DNA of 34,790 nt, taken from the NCBI GenBank assembly GCA_030747675.1, contig JASLKH010000080.1:1-34790 (forward strand), written 5' to 3'. Both the position numbers and the translations under genes were made by a program. Positions 1 through 7,173 of this stretch are shown here, in pieces. Below the pieces are notes generated by a model. That model saw only the letters and a list, made by a program, of their open reading frames with translations, was not told the origin of the DNA and made no database searches. The stretch's first letter is position 1; the number at the start of each line of letters is the position of its first letter. Origin of the DNA: Candidatus Thalassarchaeaceae archaeon. GTDB taxonomy: Archaea; Thermoplasmatota; Poseidoniia; Poseidoniales; Thalassarchaeaceae.

Positions 1-405
1 GGCGCTATGCTTTACAGCCTTGGAGGAGGAGGTGTTGGAACACCAGCACCAGGATATTTGCCGGGCGAAGATGGCGCCCTTGTAAGCACACAACAAGCTA
101 TTCTTGTTGAAGCAGTGCTTACATTCCTACTTATGATTACAATCATGGGCACGGCTGTAGATTCCCGAGCACCAGCAGGAATTGCTGGTTTTGGAATTGG
201 ACTTGTGGTTATGGCAGATATCATGATGGGTGGTCCATTGACTGGAGCAGCAATGAACCCAGCACGCTGGTTTGGCACTTGGATATTTAGCGATATGGAG
301 AACAATATTGATTTGATAATTTATACAATTGGTCCAATTCTTGGCTCATTACTCGGAGTACTTCTTTGGGATAAGATGATGGATGCACCAAGCGACGAAT
401 CATAA
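1..405 (+). CDS. Aquaporin (MIP family), C-terminal part; gene starts before the window
   Basis: The frame is open from base 1, so this is the last ~134 codons of a longer gene. It carries the second half of a major intrinsic protein fold. A membrane helix (ILVEAVLTFLLMITIMGTAV) is followed by a helix running into loop E, with the second pore motif as MNPAR (Asn codon at 256-258), then a last helix (IIYTIGPILGSLLGVLLW). The Asp in VVMADIMMGGPLTGA and the NPARWFG sequence resemble water channels more than glycerol facilitators, though selectivity cannot be settled without the missing N-terminal half. It would sit in the cytoplasmic membrane and pass water or small neutral solutes. The family is mostly bacterial and eukaryotic, with some archaeal members. 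The ATG at position 7 is internal and is not a real start. Confidence 0.9.
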   Translation, partial: GAMLYSLGGGGVGTPAPGYLPGEDGALVSTQQAILVEAVLTFLLMITIMGTAVDSRAPAGIAGFGIGLVVMADIMMGGPLTGAAMNPARWFGTWIFSDMENNIDLIIYTIGPILGSLLGVLLWDKMMDAPSDES

Positions 406-462
406 TCCATCCGTAATTTTCTAATCGGTGGGTTTGAGGCAGAGACTTGTTCAGGGTAGTCT

Positions 463-1974
463 ATGGGCGAAGCTTACGATGCACTAATGTCTCGAATGAA
501 AGAAATTGAAACAGTAGGGCAAATACAAGGTTTACTTGGCTGGGACCAAGAAGTGATGATGCCACCCAAAGCTGCGCCCCTGCGTGCCGAACAGCAGGCA
601 TGGCTAGCTAGAACTAGTCACTCAATGATGGTTGATTCAAGTATGGGCGACGTATTGGCGGCAGCAGAAATGGAAGATGTGGGTGAGGAGATTGCTGCTG
701 GAAATCTCCGTTTGATACGTGATGCATACGATAAGGCTACCAAGAAACCTGCAGATTTTGTAGAGCGTTTTGCACGCCATAAATCTAAATCTATTGGTTC
801 TTGGACTGAAGCACGAGAGAAGAATGATTTCTCTATATTCCGCGATGACCTTGCAGAGATGATCGAACTCAATCGGGAACTTGCAGGTTATCTTGGGTAT
901 GAAGATAACCCGTATGATGCCTTATTGGATATTTATGAATCAGGTCTATGTGTGGCTCAAGTAGATCCTTTGTTCGCAGGTCTTCGTAAAGCATTAGTTC
1001 CATTGATTGCTGCTGTTGGGGATTGTGAAGACCCTGACATGTCATGGATAACATCTAACAATTGGCCTGAGGAATCACAAGCTCAACTTTCACATGGTAT
1101 ATCAACCGCTATTGGATTTGATTTCGATGCAGGTCGGCGTGACAAATCCACTCACCCTTTTTGTGGAGGTGCTAATCCAGATGATGTGCGCTGGACTACT
1201 CGGTACGACGAAGAAGAACCATTTGGGTCCCTCTACGGGTCACTTCATGAAACGGGTCATGGGTTGTATGAACAAGGCCGCCCGCGGAATCTGGATTTCC
1301 AGCCCGCGGGTCATGCTAATGGCCTAGGTGTACATGAATCTCAAAGTCGGTTATGGGAAAATCAAGTCGGGCGTTCTCTTGCATTCAGTGAGTGGGCAAT
1401 TCCACATTGGGGCGAATACTTTGCTGAAAATATGGAAGGAGTTACTGGTGAGATGTTGTGGCGCAGTGTGAACTTGGTTGAACCAAGCCTGATTAGAGTG
1501 GAGGCTGATGAAGCAACCTACAATTTGCACATCATGATTCGATACGAAATTGAGAAACAACTCATCAATGGAGATTTGGACATAGATAATTTGCCAGATG
1601 CTTGGGATGATATGTATGAGAAATTCCTTGGGATTCGATCACCTGATAGGAAGCAAGGAGTCCTCCAAGATATCCATTGGTCGATGGGAGCATTCGGCTA
1701 TTTCCCGACATACACGTTGGGGAACTTGTACAGTGCCCAACTTTTAGCTGCAGCCCGTGCAGATATTGAAACAGGTGAAACATTAGAAAAAATGTGGAGC
1801 AGAGGGCAATTTGAACCTCTTCTAAAATGGATGCGCGACAATGTGCACTCGCGGGGCAGCATTGTTTCTCCGGCAAGCCTGATAGAAGAAGCAACAGGGA
1901 ACCCCCCCACACCCCAACCCTTCATCGATTATTTGAAGGCTAAAATTGGGAAGTTGTATGGCTTATCTGTTTAG
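463..1974 (+). CDS. Metallocarboxypeptidase, M32 family (carboxypeptidase Taq type)
   Basis: A 503-residue protein, the usual length for M32 zinc carboxypeptidases, which remove C-terminal amino acids from peptides. The zinc motif HExxH is HETGH at residues 262-266, followed by GLYEQG as in the family. The third metal ligand is Glu292 in the conserved HESQSRLWEN block starting at His291. The N-terminus (helical, with IQGLLGWDQEVMMPP) also matches the family opening. No signal peptide is visible, so the enzyme is probably cytoplasmic and involved in peptide turnover, which fits a protein-degrading heterotroph. The ATG at 463 follows a 57-nt gap after the aquaporin gene; no clear TATA box is seen at the usual distance. 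The next gene starts 9 nt after its stop, so the two are probably cotranscribed. Confidence 0.95.
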   Translation: MGEAYDALMSRMKEIETVGQIQGLLGWDQEVMMPPKAAPLRAEQQAWLARTSHSMMVDSSMGDVLAAAEMEDVGEEIAAGNLRLIRDAYDKATKKPADFVERFARHKSKSIGSWTEAREKNDFSIFRDDLAEMIELNRELAGYLGYEDNPYDALLDIYESGLCVAQVDPLFAGLRKALVPLIAAVGDCEDPDMSWITSNNWPEESQAQLSHGISTAIGFDFDAGRRDKSTHPFCGGANPDDVRWTTRYDEEEPFGSLYGSLHETGHGLYEQGRPRNLDFQPAGHANGLGVHESQSRLWENQVGRSLAFSEWAIPHWGEYFAENMEGVTGEMLWRSVNLVEPSLIRVEADEATYNLHIMIRYEIEKQLINGDLDIDNLPDAWDDMYEKFLGIRSPDRKQGVLQDIHWSMGAFGYFPTYTLGNLYSAQLLAAARADIETGETLEKMWSRGQFEPLLKWMRDNVHSRGSIVSPASLIEEATGNPPTPQPFIDYLKAKIGKLYGLSV

Positions 1975-1983
1975 GTAACTATC

Positions 1984-3147
1984 ATGGAGGAGAACTCGTC
2001 CGGGGACATTATGGAGAACGCTCCTTTGCGTAACCTCCGGCAGGTGGCTTGGTTTGAGAGAACCATGGACGCGAGTATTGGTGCATTGCATCTTACGGAC
2101 GACCGTTTGTTTGCTGGCGATTGGGCTGGCACCATTCTTTGCTGGAACTTAGAAGGTGAGGAATTGTGGCGTGTGCAGACCAATGATCGTGTATCTGGAT
2201 TTGATTCTGGAGGAACAAATCTCTATGCTGTTTGTGGACGAGACATTGTTTGCATTGACTTCGACCTAGGGGAAATTCAATGGAGTGTGGAATTAGAAGG
2301 TAGTTCAGACCTAGTTGCTTGTACATCAGACGGTAGTACTGTGCTAACCACCTCATCAGTATTTGATATTGAAGTAAATGATTTCATGGAATCAACATGC
2401 TGGAGATTTGATTCAACAGGTACTCTCCTAAGGAGAGACACACTTGGCGAAAGACCATGGTTCATAGAAATACGTGATGATGGTTGCGGTCATCTTGCAT
2501 TGGGCCGCCCAAGGTGCGGAATGGTACGAGTCGACATGGAGGGTTTACATTGGTACCCTCTGCCCAGTCAATCACCCACAACTTGTGGTTTGACTGATCC
2601 AGACCACATAGTGATTGGGCACGTAGATGGAACGTTGACATGTATTGATTCAGGTTTTGTTCTTGAAGAAGGCCAATTCCCAAAACAACCCGGTTCGATT
2701 AGAAGTTTGGACAGCACACCCAATGGTTTGGTGATATCGGTATCAATGGATCCAGGCAATAAAATTGAAAGCCTTGCCCGAGCATATGATTGGGATGGAC
2801 ACCTTCGTTGGCAAATGGAAACAAATAGCGGCCGTAAATTTGAACATGTAATTGATGGCCCCGACTTGAATGAAAACCCCTCAGTGTGGCTGATGTCGTG
2901 GAATGGAAAATTATCTGAAATCGCAGTAAGGGCTGAAATCGATGGTAATCCCGAAGTACGATTTGAATCTAATTCTAGAGTAAATACTTGCATTTCCAAT
3001 GCAGAATATATTGCAATTGGATTCCACGATGGGAATTTAACCATTGTTCAAGGTGAACTTTTGAATCGTCGCCTATCTGCAGATGAAGATGAGGAAAAAT
3101 CACATAGGTCAGATCTGGCAGCAAAGTTGAGAGCTCTGCGTGGTTAA
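1984..3147 (+). CDS. Beta-propeller (WD40/PQQ-like repeat) protein of unknown function
   Basis: A 387-residue protein built from repeated short beta-rich units such as DRLFAGDWAGTILCWNLEGE, DIVCIDFDLGEIQWSVELEG and HIVIGHVDGTLTCIDSG. Each unit has a Gly-Asp or Asp-Gly turn followed by a Trp or Cys strand, the pattern of PQQ-like and WD40-like propeller blades. No signal peptide or membrane helix is visible, so a cytoplasmic scaffold or binding role is more likely than a periplasmic quinoprotein. The C-terminal ~25 residues (LSADEDEEKSHRSDLAAKLR) are charged and probably helical. It starts 9 nt after the carboxypeptidase gene; ATG 2011 is an alternative start. No catalytic residues can be named. 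The gene ends just before the large RNA. Confidence 0.7.
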   Translation: MEENSSGDIMENAPLRNLRQVAWFERTMDASIGALHLTDDRLFAGDWAGTILCWNLEGEELWRVQTNDRVSGFDSGGTNLYAVCGRDIVCIDFDLGEIQWSVELEGSSDLVACTSDGSTVLTTSSVFDIEVNDFMESTCWRFDSTGTLLRRDTLGERPWFIEIRDDGCGHLALGRPRCGMVRVDMEGLHWYPLPSQSPTTCGLTDPDHIVIGHVDGTLTCIDSGFVLEEGQFPKQPGSIRSLDSTPNGLVISVSMDPGNKIESLARAYDWDGHLRWQMETNSGRKFEHVIDGPDLNENPSVWLMSWNGKLSEIAVRAEIDGNPEVRFESNSRVNTCISNAEYIAIGFHDGNLTIVQGELLNRRLSADEDEEKSHRSDLAAKLRALRG

Positions 3148-3934
3148 TTTTCTAACATTTTCTTGGAAGGCCCAATTTTTCTCCAGTGGAATAAAGGGTC
3201 ACTGTACCTTATTTCGAATGGAAAACACGTAATTTCATACAAAGGTTTATCGGCCACCGTATCCCAAGTGACTTTTGCCGCTCCCGAGGAGTGGTGTCGG
3301 GACGCCAGCGTCACCGGCAGGCCCCAGCCCACAAGGGACCCAAATCGGGAATCGGCAGTGGGCCATTGTACACAATCTTTGGATTGTGAATGGTGGGGTG
3401 TGCGCGCGTTCGCAAGTTCGCTAACGCAGACCCGCAGGAGACGAACACTTACTTCGGTAAGTGGATCGATCTGTGAACGTGTGGGAGAGCTGGTCTCAAA
3501 CACATATCGCACTTCGGTGCAACACAGGCTTGACTTTAGTTCGCAAGAACGGGAACCGGACAGAAGGAATATTGAAAGCAATAGGGAAATGAAGATGATG
3601 AAGGGAATCACTGGAAGCCGCAAGGTGACCTCAGGGACCTGAATGAAACGAAATTGAACTTTTATGATCAAGAATGCCGGCTGAATCGAATGAACCTTGA
3701 CAAACTCCTGTGTCAGAAATCATAGGCAGCAATGCTTGTGATATGCTGATGGGACGGTGAATACTGCAGTTGAAACCGGCCCGGAATGGGATGAAGCTGC
3801 AAAGTGAAATCCTATTCGAAGGGGATAGGGGGTAACAGCAATGTTACTTTCTACTTCAGGAGGAATTCTCGTCAGAGTAAGACCGAATGAAGAGTTGTGC
3901 ACTCGTGAGAGAGTACAATGCCCAGGGCGCCGGC

Positions 3935-3960
3935 AAGGAGCAATCCGAAGGAGCAATCCG
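3935..3960 (+). repeat. Perfect 13-nt tandem duplication inside the candidate RNA
   Basis: AAGGAGCAATCCG occurs twice back to back (3935-3947 and 3948-3960) with no mismatch. It lies in a purine-rich, apparently unpaired or alternately paired part of the large RNA, between the TTGTGCACTC/GAGTACAA hairpin and the GGTACC segment. It could be a recent slippage duplication or a doubled binding site. Confidence 0.85.
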
Positions 3961-4132
3961 AGTCGGTACCATGGAAGAGAAAAACATCTTCGGATGTTGG
4001 ACGACGCCAAGGGAATCAGGACAGGAAACTGTACTGGGCGTCCAGAGGGAAGGCCGATGCTCCGGCATCGTGCCAACCCAACCGGGATTCTGAAAACATC
4101 TCCGGATGTCGGAAGGGTTACGGATGCGGAGA

Positions 4133-4177
4133 CTGGCTGGCGGGAAAAGATCTACTCGATTGAACCCCGCCAGCCAG
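4133..4177 (+). other. 12-bp perfect hairpin near the 3' end of the candidate RNA
   Basis: CTGGCTGGCGGG (4133-4144) pairs without mismatch with CCCGCCAGCCAG (4166-4177), leaving a 21-nt loop. It is the strongest local stem in the region. It is followed by a CCTC-TTTT-GAGG mini-hairpin (4190-4201), then by the 3' strand of the long-range closing stem. It could be a stable 3' domain of the RNA. It is not followed directly by a T-run, so it is not a simple intrinsic terminator. Confidence 0.75.
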
Positions 4178-4226
4178 CACTCCCAACTTCCTCTTTTGAG
4201 GATAAAGGGCCTTCCTTCCAAATCAC

Positions 4227-4273
4227 CTTTTCATGATTGCTACTCTTTTACAATTGTACGTTTGTTTTCTTTA
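4227..4273 (+). terminator. T-rich tract, possible transcript end of the candidate RNA
   Basis: After the closing stem the + strand has several short T-runs (TTTT at 4227, CTCTTTT around 4243, TTTGTTTTCTTT around 4260). Archaeal RNA polymerase often stops at such T-tracts without needing a hairpin. The same bases are the 3' flank of the convergent fumarase gene, so assignment to the RNA is inference. Confidence 0.35.
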
Positions 4274-4274
4274 C

Positions 4275-5873
4275 TTATGCTCGGGGGCCAATCATTTCTT
4301 CAGGACGCACCCATGCATCAAACTGATCGTTAGTCAATAAGTTCAATTCTAGAGCAGATTGTCTTAATGTGATGCCTTTCTCATGTGCATTTTTTGCAAT
4401 TTTCGCTGACTTGTCATAACCAATGTGATTGTTTAATGCAGTGACAAGCATCAATGAATTTTCTAGATGAGATTGAATTGCATCTGAATTAGCCTCAAGC
4501 CCCATGACACATTTGTCAGCGAATGCTCGACAAGTATCAGCCAAAATCCGTGTGCTGTGTAGTAGATTATGAATCATCATTGGTTTATACACGTTGAGTT
4601 CAAAATTTCCTTGGCTGCCACCAATTGTAATGGCAGTATGATTCCCCATAACTTGGCAGCAAACCATAGTCATCGCTTCTGCTTGTGTCGGGTTTACCTT
4701 ACCAGGCATGATACTTGATCCCGGTTCGTTGGCAGGCAGTGATAGTTCACCCAATCCGCAACGTGGGCCTGATCCCAACCAACGAATATCATTTGCAATT
4801 TTCATAAGGCTCGCAGCGAGGGTGTTGAGTGTTCCACTGGCTGCAACAACTGCATCATGTGCTGCAAGTTGTGCAAATTTATTCTCGGCTGTGATAAAAG
4901 GCAACCCAGTTTTTTCAGCGATATGGTCGGCAACGATTTCAGCAAAAGCTGGGTGAGTATTCAATCCAGTCCCTACTGCCGTGCCACCCAATGCTAATTC
5001 ATAGAGATCCTCAAGTGCAAAATCAATGCGCCTTAGGTCTGCGTCCAACATGGCAACATATCCACTGAATTCTTGACTTAATGTGAGTGGAACAGCATCC
5101 ATTAAATGGGTACGACCAATTTTCACAATTCCTTCAAACTGTTCAACTTTTTCTGCAAGTGTATTTCTTAGATGCAAAACCTGAGGCCTCAATGTGTGGT
5201 ACATTTCTTCTGCACCAGCAATATGCATTGCAGTTGGAAACGTGTCATTGGATGATTGCGCTTTATTCACATGATCGTTTGGATGCACTGGATTTTTCGA
5301 ACCCAATATGCCGCCTGCGAGCTCAATGGCTCTGTTAGCGATGACTTCATTCGCATTCATATTCGATTGAGTACCAGATCCGGTTTGCCAAATTCGTAAT
5401 GGAAAATGCCCATCCAATTCACCATTGACGACTTCTTCCGCGGCAGTGATAATCAAATCAGCAACTTTTTGATCCAGGGTCCCTAACTGTTTGTTGGTTT
5501 TCGCGGCGGCTTGTTTGAGTATTCCAAAACCTCGAACCACACCCCTCGGCATCGTATCTTCTCCAATATCGAAGTTGATTATGGAGCGTGCAGTTTGGCA
5601 ACCATAGTATCTGTCAGCAGGAACTTCAAGAGACCCCATGGTGTCCTCTTCAATACGAACATCTCCTTTTGGCGACGACGCTTTTCTTTGTTCTGTAACA
5701 ACAACGGGAGAGTTTTGCTGCCCCCCGTCCAATGATTCCTGAATCATTCTCGTAATGGTGGCACTTCGACCATCGCGTCGGCCCTTGCCAACACGGCGAT
5801 CCAGGCGCTCTGCTAATTTCTCCGGTATGCTAATGCTCATGATACGACGGTCTCCCGCCCTGTGCTTTGCCAT
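4275..5873 (-). CDS. fumC: Class II fumarate hydratase with an N-terminal ribbon-helix-helix domain
   Basis: A 532-residue protein. Residues ~75-532 are a complete class II fumarase (fumarate + water to L-malate, TCA cycle, cytoplasmic homotetramer in the family). Visible are [16 protein letters not shown], the SSND block (207-210), [13 protein letters not shown] with His256, and the signature [11 protein letters not shown] (385-395) with the mobile-loop serine. Class II enzymes usually begin only a few residues before EDTMG. Here ~70 extra residues precede it, and residues ~9-50 ([20 protein letters not shown], then [13 protein letters not shown]) match the beta-strand, helix, turn, helix pattern of ribbon-helix-helix DNA-binding domains. 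A linker rich in Gln, Ser and Pro follows. The reading frame is unbroken, and a TATA-like box 29 nt before the ATG at 5873 supports the long start. It is the last gene of a pyrE, cyclophilin, fumC row with 34 nt to the previous gene. Confidence 0.93.
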   Translation of the reverse strand: MAKHRAGDRRIMSISIPEKLAERLDRRVGKGRRDGRSATITRMIQESLDGGQQNSPVVVTEQRKASSPKGDVRIEEDTMGSLEVPADRYYGCQTARSIINFDIGEDTMPRGVVRGFGILKQAAAKTNKQLGTLDQKVADLIITAAEEVVNGELDGHFPLRIWQTGSGTQSNMNANEVIANRAIELAGGILGSKNPVHPNDHVNKAQSSNDTFPTAMHIAGAEEMYHTLRPQVLHLRNTLAEKVEQFEGIVKIGRTHLMDAVPLTLSQEFSGYVAMLDADLRRIDFALEDLYELALGGTAVGTGLNTHPAFAEIVADHIAEKTGLPFITAENKFAQLAAHDAVVAASGTLNTLAASLMKIANDIRWLGSGPRCGLGELSLPANEPGSSIMPGKVNPTQAEAMTMVCCQVMGNHTAITIGGSQGNFELNVYKPMMIHNLLHSTRILADTCRAFADKCVMGLEANSDAIQSHLENSLMLVTALNNHIGYDKSAKIAKNAHEKGITLRQSALELNLLTNDQFDAWVRPEEMIGPRA

Positions 5874-5895
5874 AATGTGGCCTACAGTCCGTTGT

Positions 5896-5908
5896 TAATA
5901 AATATATT
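5896..5908 (-). promoter_or_regulatory. TATA-box-like element for the fumarase gene
   Basis: On the minus strand this reads AATATATTTATTAA, centred about 29 nt before the A of the fumarase ATG at 5873. That is close to the archaeal TATA-to-start-site distance, so the transcript would be leaderless or nearly so. It overlaps the last bases of the cyclophilin gene, which suggests fumC can be transcribed on its own. Confidence 0.55.
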
Positions 5909-6423
5909 CAAAAACGACTAACTGAGATGATTTGCATGGGCTCACGAGGCCGATCACCACGTCCAGTAGGTCCATTTTCAATGGCAGTAACAACGTCCAT
6001 TCCTTTCACAACTTTACCGAATACAGGGTGTGCAGACGGCGTTTGTGTGTTCCACCAATCTAGGAAGGAATTGTGAACAGTATTGATGAAGAATTGCGAA
6101 CCTCCACTATTGGGTCCAGCATTCGCCATACTCAATGTTCCCGACTCGTTTGAGAACTTTGCATCTGGGAGGTGCTCATCCGCAATTTTGTATCCTGGAT
6201 CACCGGTTCCGCAACGGGGACTGTTTGGGTCTCTGCTGTTTGGGCAACCACCCTGGAGCATGAATCCAGCAATAACTCGGTGAAAATGTAATCCGTTGTA
6301 GTATCCCTTGTCTACCAAATCAAGGAAATTTCCGGCTGTAATCGGCATGGTGTCGGTAAACAGTTCAATGGTGATGTCACCCTTGCTTGTCTTCATCAGT
6401 ACTTGTGTTCCAGTCATGAACAT
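5908..6423 (-). CDS. Peptidyl-prolyl cis-trans isomerase, cyclophilin type
   Basis: A 171-residue single-domain cyclophilin that catalyses cis-trans isomerisation of peptide bonds before proline. Family blocks visible are [35 protein letters not shown] with the catalytic Arg in [24 protein letters not shown], and [14 protein letters not shown]. No signal peptide is present, so it is cytoplasmic, probably a general folding helper. Two ATGs lie two codons apart (6423 and 6417) and either may be used. The gene lies 32 nt after pyrE and 34 nt before fumC on the same strand. The metabolic neighbours give no clue to a specific client. Confidence 0.95.
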   Translation of the reverse strand: MFMTGTQVLMKTSKGDITIELFTDTMPITAGNFLDLVDKGYYNGLHFHRVIAGFMLQGGCPNSRDPNSPRCGTGDPGYKIADEHLPDAKFSNESGTLSMANAGPNSGGSQFFINTVHNSFLDWWNTQTPSAHPVFGKVVKGMDVVTAIENGPTGRGDRPREPMQIISVSRF

Positions 6424-6455
6424 TGGCGGACGCCCGAGGTTCTTGACTCTGTTCC

Positions 6456-7043
6456 TTAAGCGTAATCGGATAAGGTTGTGAGTGGTATAAGCGGAATACC
6501 TGCAGCATCAAACGCCTCTTGACCACCTTCTTCACGATCAACAATACTGATGCAGGCGACGACAACACACCCCATCTCTTGTAATCGTTCACACGCCTTT
6601 AGTGCGGACCCCCCAGTCGTGGTCACATCTTCCAAAATGACAATTCTATCACCTGTTTGAATGGTACTGCCTTCAATTCCAGGTGGGTTACCTGTTTTCC
6701 GCCCCCCTCTCCCTTTGGGTTCCTTGCGCATGATGAATCCCCGCAATGAGCTTCCGACACCTGCTTTGGCAATGACAATTCCAGTGAGAGGAACTGCGCC
6801 TAATTCGAGTCCCCCAACAACATCGACACCTCCATCAATTTCGTCGATAGTGTGGTGAATTAAAACACCAAGCAAATGTGCAGATTCAGGATCACACATG
6901 ACAGGTTTGGTATCAAAAAAATGTCTACTATTTCGTCCAGAAGCCAATGTGAACTCTTCGGTTTTGGCGCAAAGGTAGGCAAGAGAATGTACTTTTTCGA
7001 TTAATCTTGCTTTTGCATCAGTAACATTGGTGGTGCTTGCCAT
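6456..7043 (-). CDS. pyrE: Orotate phosphoribosyltransferase
   Basis: A 195-residue enzyme that joins orotate to PRPP to give OMP in pyrimidine synthesis. The PRPP-binding signature is [19 protein letters not shown]. Upstream are [17 protein letters not shown], typical of the OPRT N-terminal region, and [18 protein letters not shown]. The ATG at 7043 (MASTTNV) gives the family-like N-terminus. Longer in-frame starts at 7079 and 7217 exist, but the second would overlap the divergent polymerase gene and adds residues with no family counterpart. It faces the polymerase D gene across a 130-nt gap that holds an inverted repeat. It is the first gene of the pyrE, cyclophilin, fumC row. Confidence 0.95.
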   Translation of the reverse strand: MASTTNVTDAKARLIEKVHSLAYLCAKTEEFTLASGRNSRHFFDTKPVMCDPESAHLLGVLIHHTIDEIDGGVDVVGGLELGAVPLTGIVIAKAGVGSSLRGFIMRKEPKGRGGRKTGNPPGIEGSTIQTGDRIVILEDVTTTGGSALKACERLQEMGCVVVACISIVDREEGGQEAFDAAGIPLIPLTTLSDYA

Positions 7044-7090
7044 ATCAATCCCAATTCGTTCTAGAAGAAGGCCTTCCATGAACCTTCGGT

Positions 7091-7107
7091 CACTTCCATA
7101 GGAAGTG
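7091..7107. promoter_or_regulatory. Perfect inverted repeat between pyrE and the polymerase D gene
   Basis: CACTTCC-ATA-GGAAGTG: 7-bp arms with a 3-nt centre, lying 48 nt upstream of the pyrE ATG and 67 nt upstream of the polymerase ATG. Its size and position suit a dimeric regulator's operator for the divergent pair. Its core CCATAGG resembles the cores of two other inverted repeats in this window, before the S13 and leuS genes. Operator function is inference. Confidence 0.5.
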
Positions 7108-7173
7108 CGACGACTCACAAGAATGCTTTTGGGCGCTCGTTGTCCGCTGGGAGATGTACGTCGGGGTGCACAT

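Larger units (their letters stand above)
3160..4225 (+). ncRNA. Candidate large structured non-coding RNA (~1,050 nt), family unknown
   Basis: The 1,127-nt gap between genes looks like one folded RNA on the + strand. Its ends pair: GGAAGGCCC (3165-3173) with GGGCCTTCC (4207-4215). Hairpins inside include CACTTAC-UUCG-GTAAGTG (3446-3463), GCAC-UUCG-GTGC (3509-3520), GTTC-GCAA-GAAC (3539-3550), CACAATC/GATTGTG (3371-3388), GCCCAC/GTGGGC (3327-3363), GTAAC/GTTAC (3832-3847), AACATC-UUCG-GATGTT (3983-3998), ACAG-GAAA-CTGT (4021-4032) inside GACGCC/GGCGTC (4003-4042), CGATGC-UCCG-GCATCG (4055-4070), and a 12-bp stem (4133-4177). CTGTG/CACAG (3471-3527) closes a multibranch unit. The UNCG and GNRA loops make sense only on this strand. 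The middle (about 3585-3830) is less obviously paired. It does not look like rRNA, and I found no RNase P CR-I/CR-V block, SRP apical motif or group II domain V. Function unknown; exact ends uncertain. Confidence 0.75.

Noticed and set aside
2568..3044. 158-codon open frame opposite the beta-propeller gene
   Set aside because: It is antisense to a frame with clear repeat structure and shows no motif; it is a shadow of the + strand codon pattern. The same applies to the other long antisense frames over real genes.
3160..4225. rRNA, RNase P RNA, SRP RNA or group II intron
   Set aside because: I looked for conserved 16S/23S blocks, the RNase P CR-I and CR-V sequences, the SRP apical loop motif, and a domain V hairpin with the intron ends, and found none. 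At ~1,050 nt it is also too long for standard archaeal RNase P or SRP RNA. A covariance search is still needed to exclude a very divergent member.
3144..4236. Several open frames of about 70-175 codons on both strands in the large gap
   Set aside because: They overlap one another in several frames, lack recognisable protein motifs, start at poor codons, and run straight through perfect stem-loops. The open frames are best explained by the base composition of a structured RNA.
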